Below, in pieces: positions 52,774-60,419 of a DNA stretch of 64,000 nucleotides (the first letter of the stretch is position 1; each line of letters starts with the position of its first letter). Made by a program: the position numbers and the translations under genes. The notes beneath the pieces were generated by a model. It had not been told where the DNA came from, did not search any database, and saw only the letters and a list, made by a program, of their open reading frames with translations. This DNA comes from Cytophagales bacterium (lineage in GTDB: Bacteria; Bacteroidota; Bacteroidia; Cytophagales; Cyclobacteriaceae), in assembly GCA_033344775.1 (NCBI GenBank), contig JAWPMT010000006.1, positions 310,001 to 374,000 on the forward strand, given 5' to 3'.

Positions 52774-53361
52774 TTAATAAAACCAACCAAATAGGAAGGA
52801 GATACTGGCGGCCGGGCTGCTGACTTCACTCTGTTTATAGTGAAAGTCATCCACTCCGATTACCTGTTGGTATCCCACCCCAACGTTCAATTTGAACCAG
52901 TGGGTCATGTTAAACTCGACTTCAGCTTGCGGAAAAATGACAAAAATCTGATCATCCACATTGGAGTTCGCGTCATCTCTTGCTCTGTAGTCGATGCTTC
53001 CCCAGCCCAATTTAGAACTAATTCCGATATGAGCCAGCTTGCTGGGTTTAATGTTGTACCCGAGCATGAAGCCACCATGACTGATGTCCACATCATATTC
53101 GTTACTGTTGCTTCTGGCAGTAATCGTCTGATCTCCACTAAGTCCGAGACCGTAACCACCAAAGTAAAAAGTGTTGTCGAGCAACACCGCTCCGCCACCA
53201 CCCGTATAGGGCATGACCTGACCATCTAAAGAAGCCAGCGTAATAAACACACCACCAAATCCGGAGATACTTTCATAATCGTTGCCGATCAGTACATCCG
53301 GTCGCTGACCAAACGCGGTAGTGAGTGTCGCAAAACTTAAAATGAATAAAATTTTCTTCAT
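52774..53361 (-). CDS. Small outer-membrane beta-barrel-like protein
   Basis: The 195-residue protein has a signal peptide (TTAFGQ) and alternating beta strands with aromatic ends, such as GGYGLGLSGDQT, GFMLGYNIKPSKLAHIG, HWFKLNVGVGYQQVIG, and a final ISFLFGWFY, typical of small outer-membrane barrels. It precedes the LiaF-like gene by 12 bases on the same strand, so both are probably expressed together. No named family is recognised. An envelope function is likely. Confidence 0.72.
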   Translation of the reverse strand: MKKILFILSFATLTTAFGQRPDVLIGNDYESISGFGGVFITLASLDGQVMPYTGGGGAVLLDNTFYFGGYGLGLSGDQTITARSNSNEYDVDISHGGFMLGYNIKPSKLAHIGISSKLGWGSIDYRARDDANSNVDDQIFVIFPQAEVEFNMTHWFKLNVGVGYQQVIGVDDFHYKQSEVSSPAASISFLFGWFY

Positions 53362-53592
53362 CCTTTTTAATAATTAAAGTTTAAGAGACGTTTCAAATTA
53401 AGATAAGGACAGTGTTATGTGAAGAAGGCTTCCGCAGGATTGTCAAATTGGGTAGACGAATTGTCGAAAAAGGTGACTCAATGGGCTGTCAAAGTGACAG
53501 ATTGAAAGGGGTTGTTCGGACAAAATGACTTTTACCTGTTTTTTGGAACAGCACTGGTACACGAATTGTTATAGTATCCAGGAACAACGCAA

Positions 53593-53988
53593 ATGGTAAG
53601 TAGAGAGATGAAAGTAGATAAGAATTTAACCCACAGTCTGGCCCAATCGGCTGCTGTGATGAATGGGATCAACGGTGGAATTACCATGCCGGTGATGTCT
53701 TTGAAGAGAACGTCCGATGAATATATATTCAACATTCAGTTGGCAGGAGTAGATCCTGACGATTTTAGTGTTGAGATCGATAGCCACAACCTTTTTGTAT
53801 ACCACCAAATGAGATTTGATGAAGACATGGAGGTGCCTTATATGCTTCAGCGACTGATGATTCCTGCCAATGTGAGCTATGAAAAGATCCGAGCAGAATT
53901 CGACGAGGGTAAATTGAGGATCGTCATGCCTTTCAACGAACTGGCCAACGGCTACCACCGTGATGTGGATATTGTGAGGAAATATTAA
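53593..53988 (+). CDS. Small heat-shock protein (Hsp20/alpha-crystallin family)
   Basis: The 131-residue protein has an alpha-crystallin domain at about 38-131: DEYIFNIQLAGVDPDDFSVEIDSHNLFVY, then RLMIPANVSYEKIRAEFDEGKLRIVMP, with the A-x-x-x-x-G-x-L-like motif AEFDEGKLRI. It would act as an ATP-independent holdase that stops unfolded proteins aggregating. The N-terminal arm (1-35) is short and rich in Ala, Ser and Asn. A second in-frame ATG 15 bases later, preceded by AGAGAG, is an alternative start. It is monocistronic; two repeat elements follow it. Confidence 0.93.
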   Translation: MVSREMKVDKNLTHSLAQSAAVMNGINGGITMPVMSLKRTSDEYIFNIQLAGVDPDDFSVEIDSHNLFVYHQMRFDEDMEVPYMLQRLMIPANVSYEKIRAEFDEGKLRIVMPFNELANGYHRDVDIVRKY

Positions 53989-53992
53989 ACTA

Positions 53993-54067
53993 GATCGTCA
54001 TACCGGTTTTTGATGACATAAATATCCGAAGGATGTCATCAAAATACCGGTATCTCCTTCGACGATC
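53993..54067. repeat. Palindromic repeat, family 2, copy 2
   Basis: GATCGTC...GACGATC bounds a long near-perfect palindrome; the arms contain ATACCGGTTTTTGATGACAT and ATGTCATCAAAATACCGGTAT. It is the sister of the element at 42425-42497. It starts just behind the hsp20 stop. Confidence 0.85.
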
Positions 54068-54087
54068 TTTATAATTCTAAAAAACCT

Positions 54088-54152
54088 GCAGCGTAAGTCT
54101 TCTGAAGTATAACTTGAGCCACATAATAATCACAAGTCACTGACTTGTTTCC
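54088..54152 (+). repeat. Two-hairpin repeat, degenerate copy
   Basis: GCGTAAGTCTTCTGAAG..AACTTGAGCC is the outer hairpin, then ACATAATAATC and ACAAGTC-ACT-GACTTGT. The second hairpin is intact, while the outer one has lost base pairs. Confidence 0.75.
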
Positions 54153-54209
54153 CTTGAAGGATGGTTAAAAACCTCTAATAAAGGGTTTTTTGAAATTGCT
54201 AAAAAACAC

Positions 54210-54587
54210 ATGGAATCCGGAATTCGAGAATTGTCAACCTGGAAAAGCTTACCTCCGAAGAAAGTACCCGGTTGGTTAGAAGCCGCAGTTCGATTTCATT
54301 CGAGCCAAATGGATGTTCCTAATAAAGTGGTTACAATTGATTGCGATGGACTTGATTCTGAATTAAAGTTTCATTGCGCTCTGGGAGAGGCAGTAAATGG
54401 CCCCGGTGGGTATTTTGGGAGAGGACTAGATGGGCTATCTGATTGTTTTTGTGGAGGGTTCGGAGTAATAGGCAAATTCACTTTGAATTGGTTAAACCAT
54501 GAGGTTTATAAAAATCGATTTCCCGAATATTTTGATTCGATTGTAGAGGTATTCAAATCAAGGAATATGACGCTCAATTTGGGCTAG
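54210..54587 (+). CDS. Barstar-family (barnase inhibitor-like) protein
   Basis: The 125-residue protein matches the barstar family: KVVTIDCDGLDSE, FHCALGEAVNGPGGYFGRGLDGLSD (a family signature, here split), and CFCGGFG, followed by FTLNWLNHEVYKNRF. Barstar proteins bind and block RNases of the barnase type. No RNase gene is nearby, so it may be an orphan immunity gene or may inhibit an unrelated target. It is flanked on both sides by two-hairpin repeats. A cysteine pair in CFC is typical of the family. Confidence 0.87.
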   Translation: MESGIRELSTWKSLPPKKVPGWLEAAVRFHSSQMDVPNKVVTIDCDGLDSELKFHCALGEAVNGPGGYFGRGLDGLSDCFCGGFGVIGKFTLNWLNHEVYKNRFPEYFDSIVEVFKSRNMTLNLG

Positions 54588-54596
54588 ATATAATAG

Positions 54597-54680
54597 CTGG
54601 CTTAAGTCTTCGCGACCCGGTCTTCCTTAGGATGGACTTGAGTCTCAGAATAATCACAAGTCTCTGACTTGTTTCCCGAT
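54597..54680 (+). repeat. Two-hairpin repeat, well-preserved copy
   Basis: GGCTTAAGTC at 54599-54608 pairs with GACTTGAGTC at 54635-54644 (one mismatch), then CAGAATAATC, then ACAAGTC-TCT-GACTTGT at 54656-54672. The loop of the first hairpin holds CGCGACCCGG and CTTCC..AGG, which recur in the copy at 58.5 kb. Confidence 0.85.
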
Positions 54681-54784
54681 ACTAAACCTTCTTTTTTATC
54701 CCATTCCATTGCAATAGTTCCTGGAATGAAATAGCATTGAACTGTCCGCCTGCTGCGAGGCATGGCTTCAACTATTGAATACAA

Positions 54785-55879
54785 TTGGCAGTTCTCAACA
54801 TCATACCACTCATTGGAGGCATCCTGGCCCTATTACTTGGGTTGCAGGTCATGCTAAACCGCAGCCAAAACAAGCAATCACGGTGGGTACTGGGTGTGAT
54901 CGTTTTGTTGAATGCTCACAACCTCTTCGAGTCCTATTTATATTATAACGGCTGGGAATGGCCTGGTCAGGGCCTTTCGTACCTGCATTACCACCTGATC
55001 GGATTCCTGTTTCTGCTTTACAGCTATTACCTGTTTCGAATAGAAGTCAGGATCAAATTCTGGTTTTTCTTCATTATTGGGTTTACCTTCCTTCGGCTGA
55101 TCGCCTTATCGTATCTCGAAGAAGACACCCTGGATACGGCCACTTCATTTACTCCAGAGATCATCGCGCTTACGCTGGATAATTTGCTTTCCATTCTGTT
55201 GAACATGGGTCTGCTGATCCTGGCATATTCGAAAATCAGACGCATCAAACTCACGGTAAATCCTAATCCTCAGGAGCAAGCCAATTATTCCTGGGTCAAA
55301 AGCCTACTTCTGGTTGCGATCATACTGTATGTCGCCGTTTTTTTACTCAATGTGGTTGCGGCGCTCGATGAAGAATGGCTGATCTACTTCAAAATAGAAT
55401 CGGTGATCAACAGTGTGTTTTCTCTTGCATTGGTATTTGCCAGTATGCGCATTCCTGTTTTTTCAATTCATGGCGATTTTCAGGACCTGGATCCTGTCAG
55501 CAAAAAGAAATACCTCAAATCCTCTTTGTCCGGTGAGGGTTCAAGCAAACTGTGGCAGGATATCCAACGGATCATGCAGGAGGAGAAGCCTTATTTGAAT
55601 GCGGAATATCGCCTCAGTGATTTGGCTCAGCGTGTGGACCGATCCGTGCATCACGTTTCCCAAACCATCAATGAACAAGAAAGCATCGGTTTTTCGGATT
55701 TCATCAGTCATCTGCGGGTCGACGAAGCAAAAGCGCTGCTGGATGCAGGACGTGCCAGTGAAGTGACCATACTCGCCGTTTCTCTGGAAGCCGGTTTCAA
55801 TAGTAAAACGGCATTTTATAGTGCTTTTAAGAAAGTAGTAGGGAAGTCTCCGTCGGCCTATTTGAAGGAAAAACGTTGA
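54785..55879 (+). CDS. AraC-family regulator with N-terminal membrane domain
   Basis: The 364-residue protein has seven hydrophobic helices in the first 220 residues and a C-terminal AraC DNA-binding domain (about 265-364) with the HTH segments LSDLAQRVDRSVHHVSQTINEQ and VTILAVSLEAGFNSKTAFYSAFKKVVGKSPSAYLKEKR split over two helix-turn-helix units. It would bind DNA from the inner membrane in response to an envelope signal. After the TGA at 54776-54778 the only start is TTG at 54785 (next ATG is residue 23). A TTG start is therefore needed for the full first helix. Repeat copies lie upstream. Confidence 0.9.
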   Translation: MAVLNIIPLIGGILALLLGLQVMLNRSQNKQSRWVLGVIVLLNAHNLFESYLYYNGWEWPGQGLSYLHYHLIGFLFLLYSYYLFRIEVRIKFWFFFIIGFTFLRLIALSYLEEDTLDTATSFTPEIIALTLDNLLSILLNMGLLILAYSKIRRIKLTVNPNPQEQANYSWVKSLLLVAIILYVAVFLLNVVAALDEEWLIYFKIESVINSVFSLALVFASMRIPVFSIHGDFQDLDPVSKKKYLKSSLSGEGSSKLWQDIQRIMQEEKPYLNAEYRLSDLAQRVDRSVHHVSQTINEQESIGFSDFISHLRVDEAKALLDAGRASEVTILAVSLEAGFNSKTAFYSAFKKVVGKSPSAYLKEKR

Positions 55880-55909
55880 ATTTCTCTTAGCAATTACTTA
55901 CCTCATTCG

Positions 55910-56308
55910 ATGAAAACAGTCTTAAAAATTCTCGTCCTCTGCCTTCTTTTATCCTGTGGGAAGAAAAATCAAGCATCGAATTTTAAAAAGATGCAGCTAA
56001 GGGTAATTTCCAACTATGGAGCGTATGAAATGTTGGTGTCAGATAGCGTCTCTTTAGAACAAGTTCGAAGTAAAATGGTCGATTTGGACTGGAATAGTTT
56101 TCATCAGGTAGTATTAGAACAGGAGAATGGTGACTGGATCGAAGTTGGAGGAAATCTGTTGGATGATGGTCTTTCTGCGATGTATCAAGAAGCCGGAAGA
56201 CAGTATGAAATAAGACAAACCCCAAAGTCAGTTGATCAATTGACCGAAATATTGCTGTCTTATCTCCGAGGAGATAACAAATTCAGGGAGGATCACAAAT
56301 TTCATTAA
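55910..56308 (+). CDS. Small lipoprotein of unknown function
   Basis: The 132-residue protein has a lipobox LLLSC (Cys16) and a mature part of beta and helical segments (MQLRVISNYGAYEMLVSD, YQEAGRQYEIRQ). It lies 30 bases after the AraC-type regulator and so may share its transcript. I recognise no family. The acidic and polar composition fits a periplasmic or surface location. Confidence 0.65.
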   Translation: MKTVLKILVLCLLLSCGKKNQASNFKKMQLRVISNYGAYEMLVSDSVSLEQVRSKMVDLDWNSFHQVVLEQENGDWIEVGGNLLDDGLSAMYQEAGRQYEIRQTPKSVDQLTEILLSYLRGDNKFREDHKFH

Positions 56309-56413
56309 GTAATTGAGTTCCGTATAATACCTGAAAGAATGGAATGTCCCGTCTGCTATTTTGAAGAGGGCCGAAGGGGTATTCATCAAAGTACTCCTAT
56401 GGATGGGAGCTAT

Positions 56414-57499
56414 TCAAAAAGGAATTACACGGTATAATTCCATTCCCTCATTCCGCCCTCGAAGTTGAAAAGTACCTAAGGGTTGGAATTCATATGCGTC
56501 ATTTTGTTTCAATGACCGAGTAAAGTCACCTGATGCTAAAAGGTCAACACCATGATCATTGCACAAACTTTGGATGCGGGCAGTGGTATTTAGTGTATCA
56601 CCTGTAAAAACAATTTCCTTCTTAAGTAAACCAATTTCTCCAGTGGTCACATTTCCAAAATGAACACCCGCCTTAAACGTAGGAATAAGGCCATATTTAT
56701 CCTGATACTTCGGTTGTAGACTTATTAAAACATCCTTCATCTTAAAAAAACAGTCTAACGCGTTGGTAGTGACCCCCTTATTGGTTTTCCAGGAAATTAC
56801 GATTTCATCTCCTACATACTGGTATATTTCTCCGTCGTGAATAAGGATGGGATCGGAAATGTCTTCGTAATATTCTTTTAGCATTTGAAAGTACTTGATG
56901 TGACCCAGTTGTTCCGCATGCGTCGTGGAAGACTTCATGTCAAGAAACATAAATACCCTTTGCTCCGAGGTAGGTTGGTGATATTTTCCGGTGAAAAAAC
57001 TGAGAGAGATGGAATGACCCATGTTATCACTCACTTCCTTATAGAACAGGCTGAAGATGATTGCCAGACCGTAATAACAAATGATAGTCCAGAACACAAA
57101 ATTGGTAAAGAAGGATCTTAAAAAATTCCAGACTGTCGAGCTAAAGATTCCTACGTTTTGGCTAGTAGCATGTCCCAGGCTGATGATGATTACCGAGGCC
57201 AGAATAATCGTCAAAGTGTAAACGAACGATTTGAAAATAATTTTTTCATAAAAACGTCTGTTTCTAAACCAATTGTTGATGTAGAAGACATCAAATGATC
57301 CGATCAGAAGCCCAATCGCAAGAGAGGTGAGTACAGATATTAAAATATTAGAGTCGAAAGGATTTCCAGTGGATGGATAAACTGGATAATCTCCCAAAAT
57401 TCCTTTTTCCAGGATGACATGTACCGCACTAAAAATGGCGGGAATGATTCCAAAAGGAAGGATCTGGAATAATGCTCTTTTTTGTTTAGCGGATATCAA
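56414..57499 (-). CDS. Membrane-bound class III adenylate/guanylate cyclase
   Basis: The 361-residue protein has about four N-terminal membrane helices (13-32, 50-70, 87-108, 130-152) and a C-terminal class III cyclase domain (170-355). The domain has FMFLDMKSSTTHAEQL, with the first metal-binding Asp, YQYVGDEIVISWK with the second Asp, and FTGDTLNTTARIQ with the transition-state Asn and Arg. It would make cAMP or cGMP; the substrate-selecting residues cannot be settled by eye. A cNMP-binding histidine kinase in the window at 25.0 kb is a possible receiver, though far away. Confidence 0.9.
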   Translation of the reverse strand: MISAKQKRALFQILPFGIIPAIFSAVHVILEKGILGDYPVYPSTGNPFDSNILISVLTSLAIGLLIGSFDVFYINNWFRNRRFYEKIIFKSFVYTLTIILASVIIISLGHATSQNVGIFSSTVWNFLRSFFTNFVFWTIICYYGLAIIFSLFYKEVSDNMGHSISLSFFTGKYHQPTSEQRVFMFLDMKSSTTHAEQLGHIKYFQMLKEYYEDISDPILIHDGEIYQYVGDEIVISWKTNKGVTTNALDCFFKMKDVLISLQPKYQDKYGLIPTFKAGVHFGNVTTGEIGLLKKEIVFTGDTLNTTARIQSLCNDHGVDLLASGDFTRSLKQNDAYEFQPLGTFQLRGRNEGMELYRVIPF

Positions 57500-57613
57500 A
57501 CAATGAATACTCTAAGGGGGCTAAATCAATTAATTAAACTTTCTACGAAAGATATAAAGTTTAATGCTAGGAAAGGGTTTCTTCTTTAATCGAAGCTATC
57601 TAATAGTTCATCC

Positions 57614-57675
57614 ACTGGCTTAGACCTTCCGTAGGCTGACTTGAGCCACAGAATAATAACAAGTCTCCGACTTGT
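57614..57675 (+). repeat. Two-hairpin repeat, shortened loop
   Basis: GGCTTAGACCTTCC..AGGCTGACTTGAGCC forms the outer hairpin, and ACAAGTC-TCC-GACTTGT at 57659-57675 is the intact second hairpin. It lies in the 254-base gap before the PH-domain gene. Confidence 0.85.
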
Positions 57676-57753
57676 CAAAAACCCAATGCCATCACTCATG
57701 TAGTATTTAGTATCTTTCAAAAAGCATCTCAGGAAACCCTTTAGTAGTTACCA

Positions 57754-58275
57754 ATGAAAACAGAATCGACAATCATCCAAACGGCAGAATTCAATCCGAA
57801 GATCAAAGGCTATTTTTTAGTGTACGTGGCCTTTTTCTTAACCATTTCTGTCGCTGGTATTCCTTTATTGATTTTCTGGTTTTTGGGTATTGGGCAATAC
57901 ATGGGCAGACGGTTTTATAAAGGCTTAAAGTGCGAGCTGACGACAAGACACCTGAAGTTCAAAAAGGGGGTCCTGTTCAAAGTCGATAAAACGATTCCGC
58001 TGGAAAACATTCAGGACCTCACGTTCATTCAAAATCCCTTGTTGAATGTCTTTGACCTCCGCATCCTGAAAATCGAAACCGCGGGACAAAGTAATCCGCA
58101 AGGAAGTGACATGAAACTGGTAGGAATTGTCGATACGGAGAGCTTCAAGGAAAAGGTCTTGCTCCAAAGGGAATTACTAAAGAACGAAGAACGATCGGAA
58201 AGACCCTCTGCAACCAACAATGAACAAGTCATTGGTCTCTTGACTGAGATTAGGGATCTATTGAAGGAGAGATGA
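57754..58275 (+). CDS. PH-domain membrane protein (bPH2 type)
   Basis: The 173-residue protein has two close membrane helices (about 20-40 and 40-52, as a hairpin) and then a bacterial pleckstrin-homology-type domain: CELTTRHLKFKKGVLFKVDKTIPLENIQDLTFIQNPLLNVFDLRIL, split into strands, and ends with a helical tail. YdbS/YdbT-like membrane PH proteins have unclear functions, perhaps in envelope integrity. The C-terminal 30 residues are charged. It is monocistronic. Confidence 0.85.
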   Translation: MKTESTIIQTAEFNPKIKGYFLVYVAFFLTISVAGIPLLIFWFLGIGQYMGRRFYKGLKCELTTRHLKFKKGVLFKVDKTIPLENIQDLTFIQNPLLNVFDLRILKIETAGQSNPQGSDMKLVGIVDTESFKEKVLLQRELLKNEERSERPSATNNEQVIGLLTEIRDLLKER

Positions 58276-58308
58276 ATAGGAGATAAAAGTGAATAACCTC
58301 AATTTTTG

Positions 58309-58370
58309 TCCGTCATTCCGGTCGGAACCTAGTGGAGTACCGCCAGGCGGCCCTACGGAATCTCATCAAA
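58309..58370. repeat. Dispersed GTCATTCCG...CGGAATCTC element
   Basis: CGTCATTCCGG and CGGAATCTC bracket a GC-rich centre containing ACCGCCAGGCGGCC, itself a hairpin. The sequence is unlike the AT-rich flanks. A weaker relative (CGTCATTCCG ... CGGAATCT) is visible at about 17.33-17.40 kb. Confidence 0.5.
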
Positions 58371-58472
58371 TGGAACAACTACCTAAAATCGATAAGGTTA
58401 TGGCAGATCAATTTTATCCGCTGTAAAATTCTATGCTGATATACAGATCGCCGGAAAGACGGAAAAAGAAAC

Positions 58473-58587
58473 TGGCTTAAGTCTTCGTGACTGGCGCGAC
58501 CTGGTCTGGCGCGACCCGGCCTTCCAGAGGTTGACTTGAGCCGCATATTAAAAACACGTTTCTGACTTTTTCGCGGTTTCCCGATAA
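58473..58587 (+). repeat. Two-hairpin repeat with expanded loop and tandem CTGGCGCGACC
   Basis: GGCTTAAGTC at 58474-58483 and GACTTGAGCC at 58533-58542 form the outer hairpin. The loop is longer because CTGGCGCGACC is repeated in tandem (near 58492 and 58506). The second hairpin (ACACGTTTCTGACTTTTT) is decayed. It fills part of the 415-base gap 58276-58690; the rest of the gap carries the element at 58309 and no gene. Confidence 0.75.
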
Positions 58588-58690
58588 ATCAGGATAATTT
58601 TCTTGCCTCCACAATTGTCCCAAATTATAGGGAAGGAAGCTTTTGACTTACATGGAACCAAGATTTGCTTGAAAGTTCAAAGTAAATCAC

Positions 58691-59566
58691 ATGCAAGATC
58701 TAATAGCAAAAGCAGAAGAAAACGTCGGATGGGTCATGCTCGTCATTTTTCTATTTTCCATGGGGCTAGCCATCGTGGAGTTCATTTGGGAATGGCGACA
58801 AAAGAAACTCACCAGGTGGCGATTGAAGGAAATGCTTTCCAGCTTCATGGTGTTCATTCCTGCAGAACTCACTCAAAAGGCCGCCAACACCATATTCATT
58901 GGTAGCTTCTTTGTGCTCTATAACATCATTCCGTGGCACATTCCGGTCAATGGGTGGTCAGTAATAGCCGCCATACTGGTTATTGACTTTCTTTATTATT
59001 GGGAACATCGCTGGGAACACGAGATCCGCATCCTTTGGAGTTATCATTCCATTCATCATAGCTCCCCGATCTACAATTACACCACTGCATTGCGTGTATC
59101 CTTCATCGACAATTTCGTTACCTGGGTATTTTACCTGCCTGCCATTTTGATGGGTTTCCATCCCGTGATCGTCTTATTGGCCATTGCTTTCATTTTGGGT
59201 TACCAGTTTTGGATCCATACGGAACTCATCAGGTCCATGCCTGGCTGGTTTGAGTTTCTGTTCAACAGTCCTTCGCATCACCGGGTTCACCACGGCTCTG
59301 ATGACATCTATCTCGACAAAAACTATGGCGCACTGCTCATCATTTGGGATCGGATGTTTGGCACCTTTCAAAAAGAGCTCCATCGTCCTACTTACGGATT
59401 GACGACTCCCATCGATACCATCAATCCGGTCAATGTGCACCTGTATGAGTACAAAGGCATTTTGAAGGATCTTCGAAAAGCACGCAACTTCAAAGAAGTC
59501 CTGGGTTACCTGTTTAAGAAGCCCGGCTGGAAACCCTCTAAATCAGCCACACTTCAAAAAGCATAG
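58691..59566 (+). CDS. Sterol desaturase / fatty acid hydroxylase superfamily protein
   Basis: The 291-residue membrane enzyme has three to four helices and the His clusters of the family: HRWEHE near 107-112, HSIHH near 119-123, and HHRVHH near 197-202, all needed for the di-iron centre. Such enzymes hydroxylate or desaturate lipids using O2. The gene is preceded by a 415-base repeat-rich gap. It ends four bases before the ABC-type membrane gene, so the two form an operon, suggesting a joint role in lipid modification and transport. The substrate is unknown. Confidence 0.9.
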   Translation: MQDLIAKAEENVGWVMLVIFLFSMGLAIVEFIWEWRQKKLTRWRLKEMLSSFMVFIPAELTQKAANTIFIGSFFVLYNIIPWHIPVNGWSVIAAILVIDFLYYWEHRWEHEIRILWSYHSIHHSSPIYNYTTALRVSFIDNFVTWVFYLPAILMGFHPVIVLLAIAFILGYQFWIHTELIRSMPGWFEFLFNSPSHHRVHHGSDDIYLDKNYGALLIIWDRMFGTFQKELHRPTYGLTTPIDTINPVNVHLYEYKGILKDLRKARNFKEVLGYLFKKPGWKPSKSATLQKA

Positions 59567-59570
59567 GGGC

Positions 59571-60419
59571 ATGCAGACCTTCAAGGAATTGCTCACTGAT
59601 TATCGGTGGGAACTAGCATTTGTTTTGTTTTTGATCTTGTTGGAGGCAGGGCTTTCAGTCCTGTTTCCGCTTTTTATTGGCTACGCGGTGGACGATGCAG
59701 TGAATCAGCAGTATCAAGGAGCAATACTCCTAAGCGGCTTAGGGTTAGCCACTTTGATCATTGGAGCCGGGAAAAGGTTTTTTGATTCTCGGGTTTACGC
59801 AAGAATCTACCAGGAATTGGGATTAACAATTGGAGCAAAACCAAAAGAACCTGTATCAAAACGATCGGCACATCTCGGGTTTTTGAGTGAAGCCGTGGAA
59901 TTTTTTGAAAATTCACTTCCGGAGATCATCAATGGGCTCATTGCTTTAGTAGGGACGATTCTCCTCATTGGTTCCATGAATCAAACGGTCTTCATCGGGT
60001 GTATGGTTTCAATGATTTTGGTCATCATTGTGTATGGTGCAAGTCAGAAATACACTTTGAAGTACCACACTTCCTACAATGAGGAATTAGAAAATAGAGT
60101 AGACGTTTTGTCCCAAAACAGTCCCATCTCACTGAATTGGCACCTGCGTAAGGTCATGAAATGGAATATTAGGTTGTCCGACCTGGAAACCATCAATTTT
60201 TCCATCGTATGGCTGATCATGATCAGCTTTCTGGTGTTATCCATCTTCAATTCGGTAGATGGATCAGCGATGGGTCATGGAACCCTATTTGCACTAATTC
60301 TCTATTTGTTTCAATACATCGAGCAGGTCATGACTATGCCCATGTTTTATCAGGAAGGCATCCGGTTGTCGGAAATCCTACGGAGATTAAACAAGGGTTC
60401 TATTTCCGTTCAAGCCTGA
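59571..60419 (+). CDS. ABC transporter six-helix membrane domain without ATPase
   Basis: The 282-residue protein resembles a free-standing ABC exporter membrane domain (ABC_membrane_3 type): helices at about 16-36, 52-70, 125-143, 146-165, 215-235 and 250-270, with the coupling-helix region between them. There is no Walker A or B motif and no nucleotide-binding domain either here or in an adjacent gene. It therefore cannot pump on its own and may be a lipid-scaffold or partner protein. It follows the sterol desaturase gene by four bases and its last 20 bases overlap the convergent metalloprotease gene. Confidence 0.85.
   Translation: MQTFKELLTDYRWELAFVLFLILLEAGLSVLFPLFIGYAVDDAVNQQYQGAILLSGLGLATLIIGAGKRFFDSRVYARIYQELGLTIGAKPKEPVSKRSAHLGFLSEAVEFFENSLPEIINGLIALVGTILLIGSMNQTVFIGCMVSMILVIIVYGASQKYTLKYHTSYNEELENRVDVLSQNSPISLNWHLRKVMKWNIRLSDLETINFSIVWLIMISFLVLSIFNSVDGSAMGHGTLFALILYLFQYIEQVMTMPMFYQEGIRLSEILRRLNKGSISVQA

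Noticed and set aside
54165-54200. AAAAACC...GGGTTTTTT as a terminator before the barstar gene
   Set aside because: The stem has too few G-C pairs and lies only about 10 bases upstream of the barstar start; a real terminator cannot be distinguished from AT-rich sequence.
58603-58905. A 100-codon plus-strand frame overlapping the sterol desaturase start
   Set aside because: It is in another frame of a clear membrane enzyme gene and gives a His/Ser/Arg-rich translation with no domain.
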